DNA of 64,000 nucleotides from Tanypteryx hageni. Its lineage: Eukaryota; Arthropoda; Insecta; Odonata; Petaluridae. The notes below the pieces were generated by a model, which did no database searches, had not been told where the DNA came from, and was given only the letters and a program-made list of their open reading frames with translations. This document shows, one piece after another, positions 52,459-64,000 of this stretch (position 1 is the first letter of the stretch; each line of letters opens with the position of its first letter). The stretch is from positions 70,977,533-71,041,532 of the forward strand of contig CM054120.1 of assembly GCA_028673005.1 (NCBI GenBank), written 5' to 3'. Position numbers and translations under genes: made by a program.

Positions 52459-53707
52459 AACTGAGGCCATCCCGATATATAGGTGAGGGCAATTTCAGCG
52501 TATATCCAGAGGCATCTCATCTTGGTAATCCTACGCGTTGGAACGAAATAGAGGATGGCGCCATTCAGGATCTCGTACAGTAGTGAGAGTGCTTTGTGCA
52601 GGTGAACCGAGCTGCAGGAGGTCCCTGGGCAAGAAGTACAGGGCGTGGTTTATACTTTGCCATACGGCCTTATTCCTGGATCTGATGTGTCGGTTTTTAG
52701 GTTAGGAGTGCTGAGAATATTGAGGGGAGGAGAGGGATAGCGTACATTCCCTTGAGCATTGGTCGCTTTAAAAAATATTTAACCTGAGGAAACGGAACCC
52801 ACATTTATGGAAGAAAAGACAAAATTCAGAGTTGCCAAATTACGGGTGGGGTTTAAATTACATTGTAGAAATCCGAGGCCGTGAATGAAAATCTCGATGA
52901 AAAATTGATCTTGGCGATTGCTGCCGATACCCTAGGTGGGAGATTCTCAGGCAGCGGATAGAGATTATAGTCTCCAAAAAGAATGTATCACATTTCCTAA
53001 AGTAAGGGTACGCTGCACCGAGTCAAAATAATTTTCAAGGACTGATAAGTGGCTATCGGGGGGATGATAAAAAAAGCCCGTAAAAAGTTTATCCTTCCCC
53101 GAAGTAAAATTAGGATTAACTTCTGCACAAACATCAGTCAAACTATTTCACAGGCGGTTTCCAAATCCATTCTGCTCTTTGCGGGCAGGGAGGTGTTTAT
53201 AGCCTCGATAACACCACCGTCTCTGCCAACACGATTGCGGCGAAAAATTTGATGGCTGCTTGAAAGGGAGAATTCACTATCACAGACACTCGGGTGTAGC
53301 TATGTCTCAGCAAGCGCGATAACCTGGAAAGTCAACAATTCACCAAAGTTTGAGGCAACAGAGGAGATTTTGTTTTCGACACTCCTTACGTTTTGATAGT
53401 ACACTCTGAAACTATTGGAATGCTGAGAAAAATTGGGGCCGGGATTTACTTCCACGTCAACTGCGAGCAACAGTAGGAAACAGGATAATTTGAGGAGATG
53501 GCAGGGCAAAGCAGGAGCAGCGGACGGTGGCGCTGTCGGGCTCCCACGACGGATGGACCTCGGGGATATAGCCTATGAACTTGTGCTACTTCCATCCTGC
53601 AAACCTCCTTCCACTTATCTCTCTGTCGAACTCTTCATTTGCAGAAAAATATTCATTCTCAGTGATGGGATATAAATTGTGGATAACAATCCAACCTGCT
53701 TGCTTCA
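52459..53707. repeat. Monomer 43, type J
   Basis: 2A core 53435-53458 DVEVNPGP. Head differs from J units 37 and 40 (ccatcccgatatatag, after L) and matches monomer 49. Confidence 0.9.
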
Positions 53708-54956
53708 AACTGAGGCCATTCCGATACATAGGTGAGGGCAATTTCAGCGTATATCCGGAGGCAACTCATCTTGGAAATCCTACGCGTTGGAACGAAATCG
53801 AGGATGGCGCCATTCAGGATCTCGTACAGTAGTGAGAGTGCTTTGTGCGGGTGAACCGAGCTGCAGGAGGTCCCTGGGCAAGAAGTACAGGGCGTGGTTT
53901 ATACCTTGCCATACGGCCTTATTCCTGTATCTGATGTGTCGGTTTGTAGGTTAGGAGTGCTGAGAATATTGAGGGGAGGAGAGGGATAGCGTACATTCCC
54001 TTGAGCATTGGTCGCTTTAAAAAATATTCAACCTGAGGAAACGGAACCCACATTTATGGAAGAAAAGACAAAATCCAGAGTTGCCAAATTACGGGTGGGG
54101 TTTAAATTACATTGTAGAAATCCGAGGCCGTGAATGAAAATCTCGATGAAAAATTGATCTTGGCGATTGCTGCCGATACCCTAGGTGGGAGATTCTCAGG
54201 CAGCAGATAGAGATTTTAGTCTCCAAAAAGAATGTATCACATTTCCTAAAGTAAGGGTACGCAGCACCGAGTCAAAATAATTTTCAAGGACTGATAAGTG
54301 GCTATCGGGGGGACGATAAAAAAAGCCCGTAAAAAGTTTATCCTTCCCCGAAGTAAAATTAGGATTAACTTCTGCACAAACCTCAGTCAAACTATTTCAC
54401 AGGCGGTTTCCAAATCCATTCTGCTCTTTGCGGGCAGGGAGGAGTTTATAGCCTCGATAACACCACCGTCTCTGCCAACACGATTGCGGCGAAAAATTTG
54501 ATATCTGCTTGAAAGGGAGAATTCACTATCACAGACACTCGGGTGTAGCTATGTCTCAGCAAGCGCGATAACGTGGAAACTCGACAATTCACCAAAGTTT
54601 GAGGCAACAGTGGAGATTTTGTTTTCGACACTCCTTACGTTTTGATAGTACGCTCTGAAACTATTGGAATGCTGACAAAATTTGGGGCCGGGATTTACTT
54701 CCACGTCAACTGCGAGCAACAGTAGGAAACGGGATAATTTGAGGAGATGGCAGGGCAAAGCAAGAGCAGCGGACGGTGGCGCTGTCGGGCTCCCACGATG
54801 GATGGACCTCGGGGATATAGCCTATGAACTTGTGCTACTTCCATCCTGCAAACCTCCTTCCACTTATCTCTCTGTTGAACTCTTCATTTGCAGAAAAATA
54901 TTCATTCTCAGTGATGTGATATAAATTGTGGATAACAATCCAACCTGCTTGCTTCA
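53708..54956. repeat. Monomer 44, type M
   Basis: 2A core 54684-54707 DVEVNPGP. The J-derived head is shared with K units; tttgatatctgc near 54498 and aacagtggag are shared only with monomer 46. Confidence 0.9.
54196..54390 (-). pseudogene. Endonuclease middle segment, monomer 44
   Basis: Same translated 64-codon frame as in monomer 38, but here inside an M-type body. The 5' part of the unit is shared with K units 38 and 41 while the 3' part is not. Confidence 0.7.
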
Positions 54957-56205
54957 AACTGAGGCCATTCCAATACATAGGTGAGGGCAATTTCAGCGTA
55001 TATCCAGAGGCATCTCATCTTGGTAATCCTACGCGTTGGAACGAAATCGAGGATGGCGCCATTCAGGATCTCGTACAGTAGTGAGAGTGCTTTGTGCGGG
55101 TGAACCGAGCTGCAGGAGGTCCCTGGGCAAGAAGTACAGGGCGTGGTTTATACCTTGCCATACTGCCTTATTCCTGGATCTGATGTGTCGGGTTTTAGGT
55201 TAGGAGTGCTGAGAATATTGAGGGGAGGAGAGGGATAGCGTACATTCCCTTGAGCATTGGTCGCTTTAAAAAATATTCAACCTGAGGAAACGGAACCCAC
55301 ACTTATGGAAGAAAAGACAAAATCCAGAGTTGCCAAATTACGGGTGGGGTTTAAATTACATTGTAGAAATCCGAGGCCGTGAATGAAAATCTCGATGAAA
55401 AATTGATCTTGGCGATTGCTGCCGATACCCTAGGTGGGAGATTCTCAGGCAGCGGATAGAGATTATAGTCTCCAAAAAGAATGTATCACATTTCCTAAAG
55501 TAAGGGTACGCTGCACCGAGTCAAAATAATTTTCAAGGACTGATAAGTGGCTATCGGGGGGACGATAAAAAAAGCCCGTAAAAAGTTTATCCTTCCCCGA
55601 AGTAAAATTAGGATTAACTTCTGCACAAACCTCAGTCAAACGATTTCACAGGCGGTTTCCAAATCCATTCTGCTCTTTGCGGGCAGGGAGGAGTTTATAG
55701 CCTCGATAACACCACCGTCTCTGCCAACACGATTGCGGTGAAAAATTTGATGGCTGCTTGAAAAGGAGAATTCACTATCACAGACACTCGGGTGTAGCTA
55801 TGTCTCAGCAAGCGGGATAACGTGGAAACTCGACAATTCACCAAAGTTTGAGGCAACATAGGAGATTTTGTTTTCGAAACTCCTTACGTTTTGATAGTAC
55901 ACTCTGAAACTATTGGAATGCTGACAAAATTTGGGGCCGGGATTTACTTCCACGTCAACTGCGAGCAACAGTAGGAAACGGGATAATTTGAGGAGATGGC
56001 AGGGCAAAGCAGGAGCAGCGGACGGTGGCGCTGTCGGGCTCCCACGATGGATGGACCTCGGGGATATAGCCTATGAACTTGTGCTACTTCCATCCTGCAA
56101 ACCTCCTTCCACTTATCTCTCTGTCGAACTCTTCATTTGCAGAAAAATATTCATTCTCAGTGATGTGATATAAATTGTGGATAACAATCCAACCTGCTTG
56201 CTTCA
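54957..56205. repeat. Monomer 45, type K with M-type head
   Basis: 2A core 55933-55956 DVEVNPGP. Head has ccattccaatac and cccacacttatgg, as in monomer 47. Confidence 0.88.
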
Positions 56206-57453
56206 AACTGAGGCCATTCCGATACATAGGTGAGGGCAATTTCAGCGTATATCCAGAGGCATCTCATCTTGGAAATCCTACGCGTTGGAACGAAATCGAG
56301 GATGGCGCCATTCAGGATCTCGTACAGTAGTGAGAGTGCTTTGTGCGGGTGAACCGAGCTGCAGGAGGTCCCTGGGCAAGAAGTACAGGGCGTGGTTTAT
56401 ACCTTGCCATACGGCCTTATTCCTGTATCTGATGTGTCGGTTTGTAGGTTAGGAGTGCTGAGAATATTGAGGGGAGGAGAGGGATAGCGTACATTCCCTT
56501 GAGCACTGGTCGCTTTAAAAAATATTCAACCTGAGGAAACGGAACCCACATTGATGGAAGAAAAGACAAAATCCAGAGTTGCCAAATTACGGTTGAGGTT
56601 TAAATTACATTGTAGAAATCCGAGGCCGTGAATGAAAATCTCGATGAAAAATTGATCTTGGCGATTGCTGCCGATACCCTAGGTGGGAGATTCTCAGGCA
56701 GCGGATAGAGATTATAGTCTCCAAAAAGAATGTATCACATTTCCTAAAGTAAGGGTACGCAGCACCGAGTCAAAATAATTTTCAAGGACTGATAAGTGGC
56801 TATCGGGGGACGATAAAAAAAGCCCGTAAAAAGTTTATCCTTCCCCGAAGTAAAATTAGGATTAACTTCTGCTCAAACCTCAGTCAAACTATTTCACAGG
56901 CGGTTTCCAAATCCATTCTGCTCTTTTCTGGCAGGGAGCAGTTTATAGCCTCGATAACACCACCGTCTCTGCCAACACGATTGCGGCGAAAAATTTGATA
57001 TCTGCTTGAAAGGGAGAATTCACTATCACAGACACTCGGGTGTAGCTATGTCTCAGCAAGCGCGATAACGTGGAAACTCGACAATTCACCAAAGTTTGAG
57101 GCAACAGTGGAGATTTTGTTTTCGAGACTCCTTACGTTTTGATAGTACGCTCTGAAACTATTGGAATGCTGACAAAATTTGGGGCCGGGATTTACTTCCA
57201 CGTCAACTGCGAGCAACAGTAGGAAACGGGATAATTTGAGGAGATGGCAGGGCAAAGCAAGAGCAGCGGACGGTGGCGCTGTCGGGCTCCCACGATGGAT
57301 GGACCTCGGGGATATAGCCTATGAACTTGTGCTACTTCCATCCTGCAAACCTCCTTCCACTTATCTCTCTGTTGAACTCTTCATTTGCAGAAAAATATTC
57401 ATTCTCAGTGATGTGATATAAATTGTGGATAACAATCCAACCTGCTTGCTTCA
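56206..57453. repeat. Monomer 46, mosaic L/M
   Basis: 1,248 bp with the L five-G run. 2A core 57181-57204 DVEVNPGP (M-type), then NVRSLENK. Private ttcgagactcc near 57122. Confidence 0.9.
56940..56999. other. Exchange junction inside monomer 46 (L to M)
   Basis: The c at 56939 (gggagcag) is L-specific, and the a at 57000 (gatatctgc) matches only M monomer 44. Left of it the unit has L features (five-G run, ttttctggc); right of it M features (aacagtggag, aagcaagagc). Confidence 0.78.
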
Positions 57454-58702
57454 AACTGAGGCCATTCCAATACATAGGTGAGGGCAATTTCAGCGTATAT
57501 CCAGAGGCATCTCATCTTGGTAATCCTACGCGTTGGAACGAAATCGAGGATGGCGCCATTCAGGATCTCGTACAGTAGTGAGAGTGCTTTGTGCGGGTGA
57601 ACCGAGCTGCAGGAGGTCCCTGGGCAAGAAGTACAGGGCGTGGTTTATACCTTGCCATACTGCCTTATTCCTGGATCTGATGTGTCGGGTTTTAGGTTAG
57701 GAGTGCTGAGAATATTGAGGGGAGGAGAGGGATAGCGTACATTCCCTTGAGCATTGGTCGCTTTAAAAAATATTCAACCTGAGGAAACGGAACCCACACT
57801 TATGGAAGAAAAGACAAAATCCAGAGTTGCCAAATTACGGGTGGGGTTTAAATTACATTGTAGAAATCCGAGGCCGTGAATGAAAATCTCGATGAAAAAT
57901 TGATCTTGGCGATTGCTGCCGATACCCTAGGTGGGAGATTCTCAGGCAGCGGATAGAGATTATAGTCTCCAAAAAGAATGTATCACATTTCCTAAAGTAA
58001 GGGTACGCTGCACCGAGTCAAAATAATTTTCAAGGACTGATAAGTGGCTATCGGGGGGACGATAAAAAAAGCCCGTAAAAAGTTTATCCTTCCCCGAAGT
58101 AAAATTAGGATTAACTTCTGCACAAACCTCAGTCAAACGATTTCACAGGCGGTTTCCAAAACCATTCTGCTCTTTGCGGGCAGGGAGGAGTTTATAGCCT
58201 CGATAACACCACCGTCTCTGCCAACACGATTGCGGTGAAAAATTTGATGGCTGCTTGAAAAGGAGAATTCACTATCACAGACACTCGGGTGTAGCTATGT
58301 CTCAGCAAGCGGGATAACGTGGAAACTCGACAATTCACCAAAGTTTGAGGCAACATAGGAGATTTTGTTTTCGAAACTCCTTACGTTTTGATAGTACACT
58401 CTGAAACTATTGGAATGCTGACAAAATTTGGGGCCGGGATTTACTTCCACGTCAACTGCGAGCAACAGTAGGAAACGGGATAATTTGAGGAGATGGCAGG
58501 GCAAAGCAGGAGCAGCGGACGGTGGCGCTGTCGGGCTCCCACGATGGATGGACCTCGGGGATATAGCCTATGAACTTGTGCTACTTCCATCCTGCAAACC
58601 TCCTTCCACTTATCTCTCTGTCGAACTCTTCATTTGCAGAAAAATATTCATTCTCAGTGATGTGATATAAATTGTGGATAACAATCCAACCTGCTTGCTT
58701 CA
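57454..58702. repeat. Monomer 47, type K with M-type head
   Basis: 2A core 58430-58453 DVEVNPGP. Private tccaaaaccattc near 58157. Confidence 0.9.
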
Positions 58703-59950
58703 AACTGAGGCCATTCCGATACATAGGTGAGGGCAATTTCAGCGTATATCCAGAGGCATCTCATCTTGGAAATCCTACGCGTTGGAACGAAATCGAGGAT
58801 GGCGCCATTCAGGATCTCGTACAGTAGTGAGAGTGCTTTGTGCGGGTGAACCGAGCTGCAGGAGGTCCCTGGGCAAGAAGTACAGGGCGTGGTTTATACC
58901 TTGCCATACGGCCTTATTCCTGTATCTGATGTGTCGGTTTGTAGGTTAGGAGTGCTGAGAATATTGAGGGGAGGAGAGGGATAGCGTACATTCCCTTGAG
59001 CACTGGTCGCTTTAAAAAATATTCAACCTGAGGAAACGGAACCCACATTGATGGAAGAAAAGACAAAATCCAGAGTTGCCAAATTACGGTTGAGGTTTAA
59101 ATTACATTGTAGAAATCCGAGGCCGTGAATGAAAATCTCGATGAAAAATTGATCTTGGCGATTGCTGCCGATACCCTAGGTGGGAGATTCTCAGGCAGCG
59201 GATAGAGATTATAGTCTCCAAAAAGAATGTATCACATTTCCTAAAGTAAGGGTACGCAGCACCGAGTCAAAATAATTTTCAAGGACTGATAAGTGGCTAT
59301 CGGGGGACGATAAAAAAAGCCCGTAAAAAGTTTATCCTTCCCCGAAGTAAAATTAGGATTAACTTCTGCTCAAACCTCAGTCAAACTATTTCACAGGCGG
59401 TTTCCAAATCCATTCTGCTCTTTTCTGGCAGGGAGCAGTTTATAGCCTCGATAACACCACCGTCTCTGCCAACACGATTGCGGCGAAAAATTTGATGGCT
59501 GCTTGAAAAGGAGAATTCACTATCACAGACACTCGGGTGTAGCTATGTCTCAGCAAGCGCGATAACGTGGAAACTCGACAATTCACCAAAGTTTGAGGCA
59601 ACATAGGAGATTTTGTTTTCGACACTCCTTACGTTTTGATAGTGCACTCTGAAACTATTGGAATGCTGACAAAAATTGGGGCCGGGATTTCCTTCCACGT
59701 CAACTGCGAGCAACAGTAGGAAACGGGATAATTTGAGGAGATGGCAGGGCAAAGCAGGAGCAGCGGACGGTGGCGCTGTCGGGCTCCCACGATTGATGGA
59801 CCTCGGGGATATAGCCTATGAACTTGTGCTACTTCCATCCTGCAAACCTCCTTCCACTTATCTCTCTGTTGAACTCTTCATTTGCAGAAAAATATTCATT
59901 CTCAGTGATGTGATATAAATTGTGGATAACAATCCAACCTGCTTGCTTCA
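58703..59950. repeat. Monomer 48, type L
   Basis: 1,248 bp; 2A core 59678-59701 DVEGNPGP. Equivalent to monomer 42. Confidence 0.9.
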
Positions 59951-61199
59951 AACTGAGGCCATCCCGATATATAGGTGAGGGCAATTTCAGCGTATATCCA
60001 GAGGCATCTCATCTTGGTAATCCTACGCGTTGGAACGAAATAGAGGATGGCGCCATTCAGGATCTCGTACAGTAGTGAGAGTGCTTTGTGCAGGTGAACC
60101 GAGCTGCAGGAGGTCCCTGGGCAAGAAGTACAGGGCGTGGTTTATACTTTGCCATACGGCCTTATTCCTGGATCTGATGTGTCGGTTTTTAGGTTAGGAG
60201 TGCTGAGAATATTGAGGGGAGGAGAGGGATAGCGTACATTCCCTTGAGCATTGGTCGCTTTAAAAAATATTTAACCTGAGGAAACGGAACCCACATTTAT
60301 GGAAGAAAAGACAAAATTCAGAGTTGCCAAATTACGGGTGGGGTTTAAATTACATTGTAGAAATCCGAGGCCGTGAATGAAAATCTCGATGAAAAATTGA
60401 TCTTGGCGATTGCTGCCGATACCCTAGGTGGGAGATTCTCAGGCAGCGGATAGAGATTATAGTCTCCAAAAAGAATGTATCACATTTCCTAAAGTAAGGG
60501 TACGCTGCACCGAGTCAAAATAATTTTCAAGGACTGATAAGTGGCTATCGGGGGGATGATAAAAAAAGCCCGTAAAAAGTTTATCCTTCCCCGAAGTAAA
60601 ATTAGGATTAACTTCTGCACAAACATCAGTCAAACTATTTCACAGGCGGTTTCCAAATCCATTCTGCTCTTTGCGGGCAGGGAGGTGTTTATAGCCTCGA
60701 TAACACCACCGTCTCTGCCAACACGATTGCGGCGAAAAATTTGATGGCTGCTTGAAAGGGAGAATTCACTATCACAGACACTCGGGTGTAGCTATGTCTC
60801 AGCAAGCGCGATAACCTGGAAAGTCAACAATTCACCAAAGTTTGAGGCAACAGAGGAGATTTTGTTTTCGACACTCCTTACGTTTTGATAGTACACTCTG
60901 AAACTATTGGAATGCTGAGAAAAATTGGGGCCGGGATTTACTTCCACGTCAACTGCGAGCAACAGTAGGAAACAGGATAATTTGAGGAGATGGCAGGGCA
61001 AAGCAGGAGCAGCGGACGGTGGCGCTGTCGGGCTCCCACGACGGATGGACCTCGGGGATATAGCCTATGAACTTGTGCTACTTCCATCCTGCAAACCTCC
61101 TTCCACTTATCTCTCTGTCGAACTCTTCATTTGCAGAAAAATATTCATTCTCAGTGATGGGATATAAATTGTGGATAACAATCCAACCTGCTTGCTTCA
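59951..61199. repeat. Monomer 49, type J
   Basis: 2A core 60927-60950 DVEVNPGP. Equivalent to monomer 43. Confidence 0.9.
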
Positions 61200-62448
61200 A
61201 ACTGAGGCCATTCCGATACATAGGTGAGGGCAATTTCAGCGTATATCCGGAGGCAACTCATCTTGGAAATCCTACGCGTTGGAACGAAATCGAGGATGGC
61301 GCCATTCAGGATCTCGTACAGTAGTGAGAGTGCTTTGTGCGGGTGAACCGAGCTGCAGGAGGTCCCTGGGCAAGAAGTACAGGGCGTGGTTTATACCTTG
61401 CCATACGGCCTTATTCCTGTATCTGATGTGTCGGTTTGTAGGTTAGGAGTGCTGAGAATATTGAGGGGAGGAGAGGGATAGCGTACATTCCCTTGAGCAT
61501 TGGTCGCTTTAAAAAATATTCAACCTGAGGAAACGGAACCCACATTTATGGAAGAAAAGACAAAATCCAGAGTTGCCAAATTACGGGTGGGGTTTAAATT
61601 ACATTGTAGAAATCCGAGGCCGTGAATGAAAATCTCGATGAAAAATTGATCTTGGCGATTGCTGCCGATACCCTAGGTGGGAGATTCTCAGGCAGCATAT
61701 AGAGATTTTAGTCTCCAAAAAGAATGTATCACATTTCCTAAAGTAAGGGTACGCAGCACCGAGTCAAAATAATTTTCAAGGACTGATAAGTGGCTATCGG
61801 GGGGACGATAAAAAAAGCCCGTAAAAAGTTTATCCTTCCCCGAAGTAAAATTAGGATTAACTTCTGCACAAACCTCAGTCAAACTATTTCACAGGCGGTT
61901 TCCAAATCCATTCTGCTCTTTGCGGGCAGGGAGGAGTTTATAGCCTCGATAACACCACCGTCTCTGCCAACACGATTGCGGCGAAAAATTTGATGGCTGC
62001 TTGAAAGGGAGAATTCACTATCACAGACACTCGGGTGTAGCTATGTCTCAGCAAGCGCGATAACGTGGAAACTCGACAATTCACCAAAGTTTGAGGCAAC
62101 AGAGGAGATTTTGTTTTCGACACTCCTTACGTTTTGATAGTACGCTCTGAAACTATTGGAATGCTGACAAAATTTGGGGCCGGGATTTACTTCCACGTCA
62201 ACTGCGAGCAACAGTAGGAAACGGGATAATTTGAGGAGATGGCAGGGCAAAGCAGGAGAGGCGGACGGTGGCGCTGTCGGGCTCCCACGATGGATGGACC
62301 TCGGGGATATAGCCTATGAACTTGTGCTACTTCCATCCTGCAAACCTCCTTCCACTTATCTCTCTGTCGAACTCTTCATTTGCAGAAAAATATTCATTCT
62401 CAGTGATGTGATATAAATTGTGGATAACAATCCAACCTGCTTGCTTCA
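61200..62448. repeat. Monomer 50, type M
   Basis: 2A core 62176-62199 DVEVNPGP. Lacks the gatatctgc of monomer 44 and has caggagaggcgg near 62256, shared with monomer 51. Confidence 0.88.
61688..61882 (-). pseudogene. Endonuclease middle segment, monomer 50
   Basis: As in monomer 44, but with one substitution near the end (SLYAA instead of SLSAA), caused by a private base in gcagcatatag near 61694-61698. Confidence 0.7.
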
Positions 62449-63697
62449 AACTGAGGCCATTCCAATACATAGGTGAGGGCAATTTCAGCGTATATCCAGA
62501 GGCATCTCATCTTGGTAATCCTACGCGTTGGAACGAAATCGAGGATGGCGCCATTCAGGATCTCGTACAGTAGTGAGAGTGCTTTGTGCGGGTGAACCGA
62601 GCTGCAGGAGGTCCCTGGGCAAGAAGTACAGGGCGTGGTTTATACCTTGCCATACTGCCTTATTCCTGGATCTGATGTGTCGGGTTTTAGGTTAGGAGTG
62701 CTGAGAATATTGAGGGGAGGAGAGGGATAGCGTACATTCCCTTGAGCATTGGTCGCTTTAAAAAATATTCAACCTGAGGAAACGGAACCCACATTTATGG
62801 AAGAAAAGACAAAATCCAGAGTTGCCAAATTACGGGTGGGGTTTAAATTACATTGTAGAAATCCGAGGCCGTGAATGAAAATCTCGATGAAAAATTGATC
62901 TTGGCGATTGCTGCCGATACCCTAGGTGGGAGATTCTCAGGCAGCGGATAGAGATTATAGTCTCCAAAAAGAATGTATCACATTTCCTAAAGTAAGGGTA
63001 CGCTGCACCGAGTCAAAATAATTTTCAAGGACTGATAAGTGGCTATCGGGGGGACGATAAAAAAAGCCCGTAAAAAGTTTATCCTTCCCCGAAGTAAAAT
63101 TAGGATTAACTTCTGCACAAACCTCAGTCGAACAATTTCACAGGCGGTTTCCAAATCCATTCTGCTCTTTGCGGGCAGGGAGGATTTTATAGCCTCGATA
63201 ACACCACCGTCTCTGCCAACACGATTGTGGCGTAAAATTTGATGGCTGCTTGAAAGGGAGAATTCACTATCACAGACACTCGGGTGTAGCTATGTCTCAG
63301 CAAGCGCGATAATGTGGAAACTCGACAATTCACCAAAGTTTGAGGCAACAGAGGAGATTTTGTTTTCGACACTCCTTACGTTTTGATAGTACGCTCTGAA
63401 ACTATTGGAATGCTGACAAAATTTGGGCCCGGGATTTACTTCCACGTCAACTGCGAGCAACAGTAGGAAACGGGATAATTTGAGGAGATGGCAGGGCAAA
63501 GCAGGAGAGGCGGATGGTGGCGCTGTCGGGCTCCCACGATGGATGGACCTCGGGGATATAGCCTATGAACTTGTGCTACTTCCATCCTGCAAACCTCCTT
63601 CCACTTATCTCTCTGTCGAACTCTTCATTTGCAGAAAAATATTCATTCTCAGTGATGTGATATAAATTGTGGATAACAATCCAACCTGCTTGCTTCA
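62449..63697. repeat. Monomer 51, divergent M
   Basis: 2A core 63425-63448 DVEVNPGP. Has several private bases: cagtcgaacaa, gaggatttta, ttgtggcgtaaa, gggcccggg and gcggatggtgg. Confidence 0.88.
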
Positions 63698-64000
63698 AAC
63701 TGAGGCCATTCCAATACATAGGTGAGGGCAATTTCAGCGTATATCCAGAGGCATCTCATCTTGGTAATCCTACCCGTTGGAACGAAATCGAGGATGGCGC
63801 CATTCAGGATCTCGTACAGTAGTGAGAGTGCTTTGTGCGGGTGAGCCGAGCTGCAGGAGGTCCCTGGGCAAGAAGTACAGGGCGTGGTTTATACCTTGCC
63901 ATACTGCCTTATTCCTGGATCTGATGTGTCGGTTTTTAGGTTAGGAGTGCTGAGAATATTGAGGGGAGGAGAGGGATAGCGTACATTCCCTTGAGCATTG
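63698..64000. repeat. Monomer 52, partial (303 bp, cut by window end)
   Basis: Head only, M-type (ccattccaatac), with private tacccgttgg and gtgagccgag. The array continues beyond the window. Confidence 0.9.

Larger units (their letters stand above)
49962..62448. repeat. Higher-order block K-L-J-M: full, contracted, full
   Basis: Monomers 41-44 and 47-50 both read K-L-J-M, 7,492 bp (six units) apart. Between them monomers 45-46 read K then an L/M mosaic, which is what remains if a K-L-J-M copy lost two units' worth of DNA by exchange between its L and M. Confidence 0.78.
1..64000. repeat. Tandem macrosatellite array, unit about 1,249 bp, 51.2 copies
   Basis: The start motif aactgaggcc recurs at 1, 1249, 2498, 3747, 4995, 6244 and so on to 63698, always in the same orientation, so the entire window is a direct head-to-tail array with both ends outside the window. 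Unit length is 1,249 bp in most copies. It is 1,248 in type A (one base lost in tttacgc) and in units with five instead of six G at the YRPP codons (42, 46, 48), and 1,250 in monomers with a seven-A run (6, 9, 24, 29) or one extra base in the 2A site (14, 21). Most copies have a GAATTC site at about offset 810 and a CTGCAG site at about offset 150. Copies differ by scattered substitutions that define subtypes. The true copy number in the genome cannot be judged from the window. Confidence 0.97.

Noticed and set aside
1..64000. CRISPR array or other prokaryotic repeat system
   Set aside because: The unit is 1.25 kb with no short repeat/spacer structure, and no prokaryotic genes are present.
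1..64000. Pure assembly artefact
   Set aside because: The monomers differ in consistent, subtype-specific ways with interpretable mosaics, which a simple looped contig would not show. Exact copy number and the near-identical blocks still need long reads.

Overview
The whole 64 kb window is one head-to-tail tandem array. A unit of about 1,249 bp (1,248-1,250) is repeated 51 full times plus a 303 bp partial copy at the right end. No single-copy flanking DNA, RNA gene, intact protein-coding gene or prokaryotic signal is visible. It looks like eukaryotic nuclear satellite (macrosatellite) DNA. The protein relic in the unit, described below, points to an animal genome, probably an invertebrate; that is inference from family knowledge, and I cannot name the species.

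Each unit carries, on the minus strand, the dead 5' part of a non-LTR (LINE-type) retrotransposon ORF. In order it shows a short hydrophobic leader, a 2A ribosome-skipping motif (D-V-E-V-N-P-G-P) and then a nearly complete apurinic-endonuclease (EEP) domain. Endonuclease landmarks in order are QNVRS..NK, ALAET, DSEF, IFRRNR..GG, GFFYRPPD, GDYNL, TRNLATLDFVFSS and a possible SDH-like end read as SDQ. The domain is broken in every copy by a TAG stop right after ALAET (except two copies) and by frame changes before YRPP and around GDYNL. No reverse transcriptase is present. The arrangement matches CR1/L2-like elements that carry N-terminal 2A sequences. The remaining roughly 0.5 kb of each unit is unassigned.

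Units start at the motif aactgaggcc (position 1 of the window). They fall into subtypes that I label A to M from shared substitutions and indels. Left part (1-36,222): A, B, C, D and E. Middle (36,223-43,716): F, G and H. Right part (43,717-64,000): I, J, K, L and M. The order shows higher-order repeats: a 3-unit block E-C-B twice (6,244-13,739), a 7-unit block twice (about 11,161-28,646, almost identical copies), F-G repeated 4 units apart, I-J-K twice (43,717-51,210), and K-L-J-M in the right part with a contracted middle copy.

Several blocks are bounded by mosaic units whose two ends belong to different subtypes (monomers 16, 25, 33, 38, 46). These are the products expected from unequal crossing over, and they let the exchange point be placed within tens of bases. 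The genes do not work together as a system: the array is best read as a retrotransposon fragment that died first, was then amplified, and has since been reshaped by unequal exchange. Functional claims (transcription, small RNAs, centromere role) cannot be supported from sequence alone.
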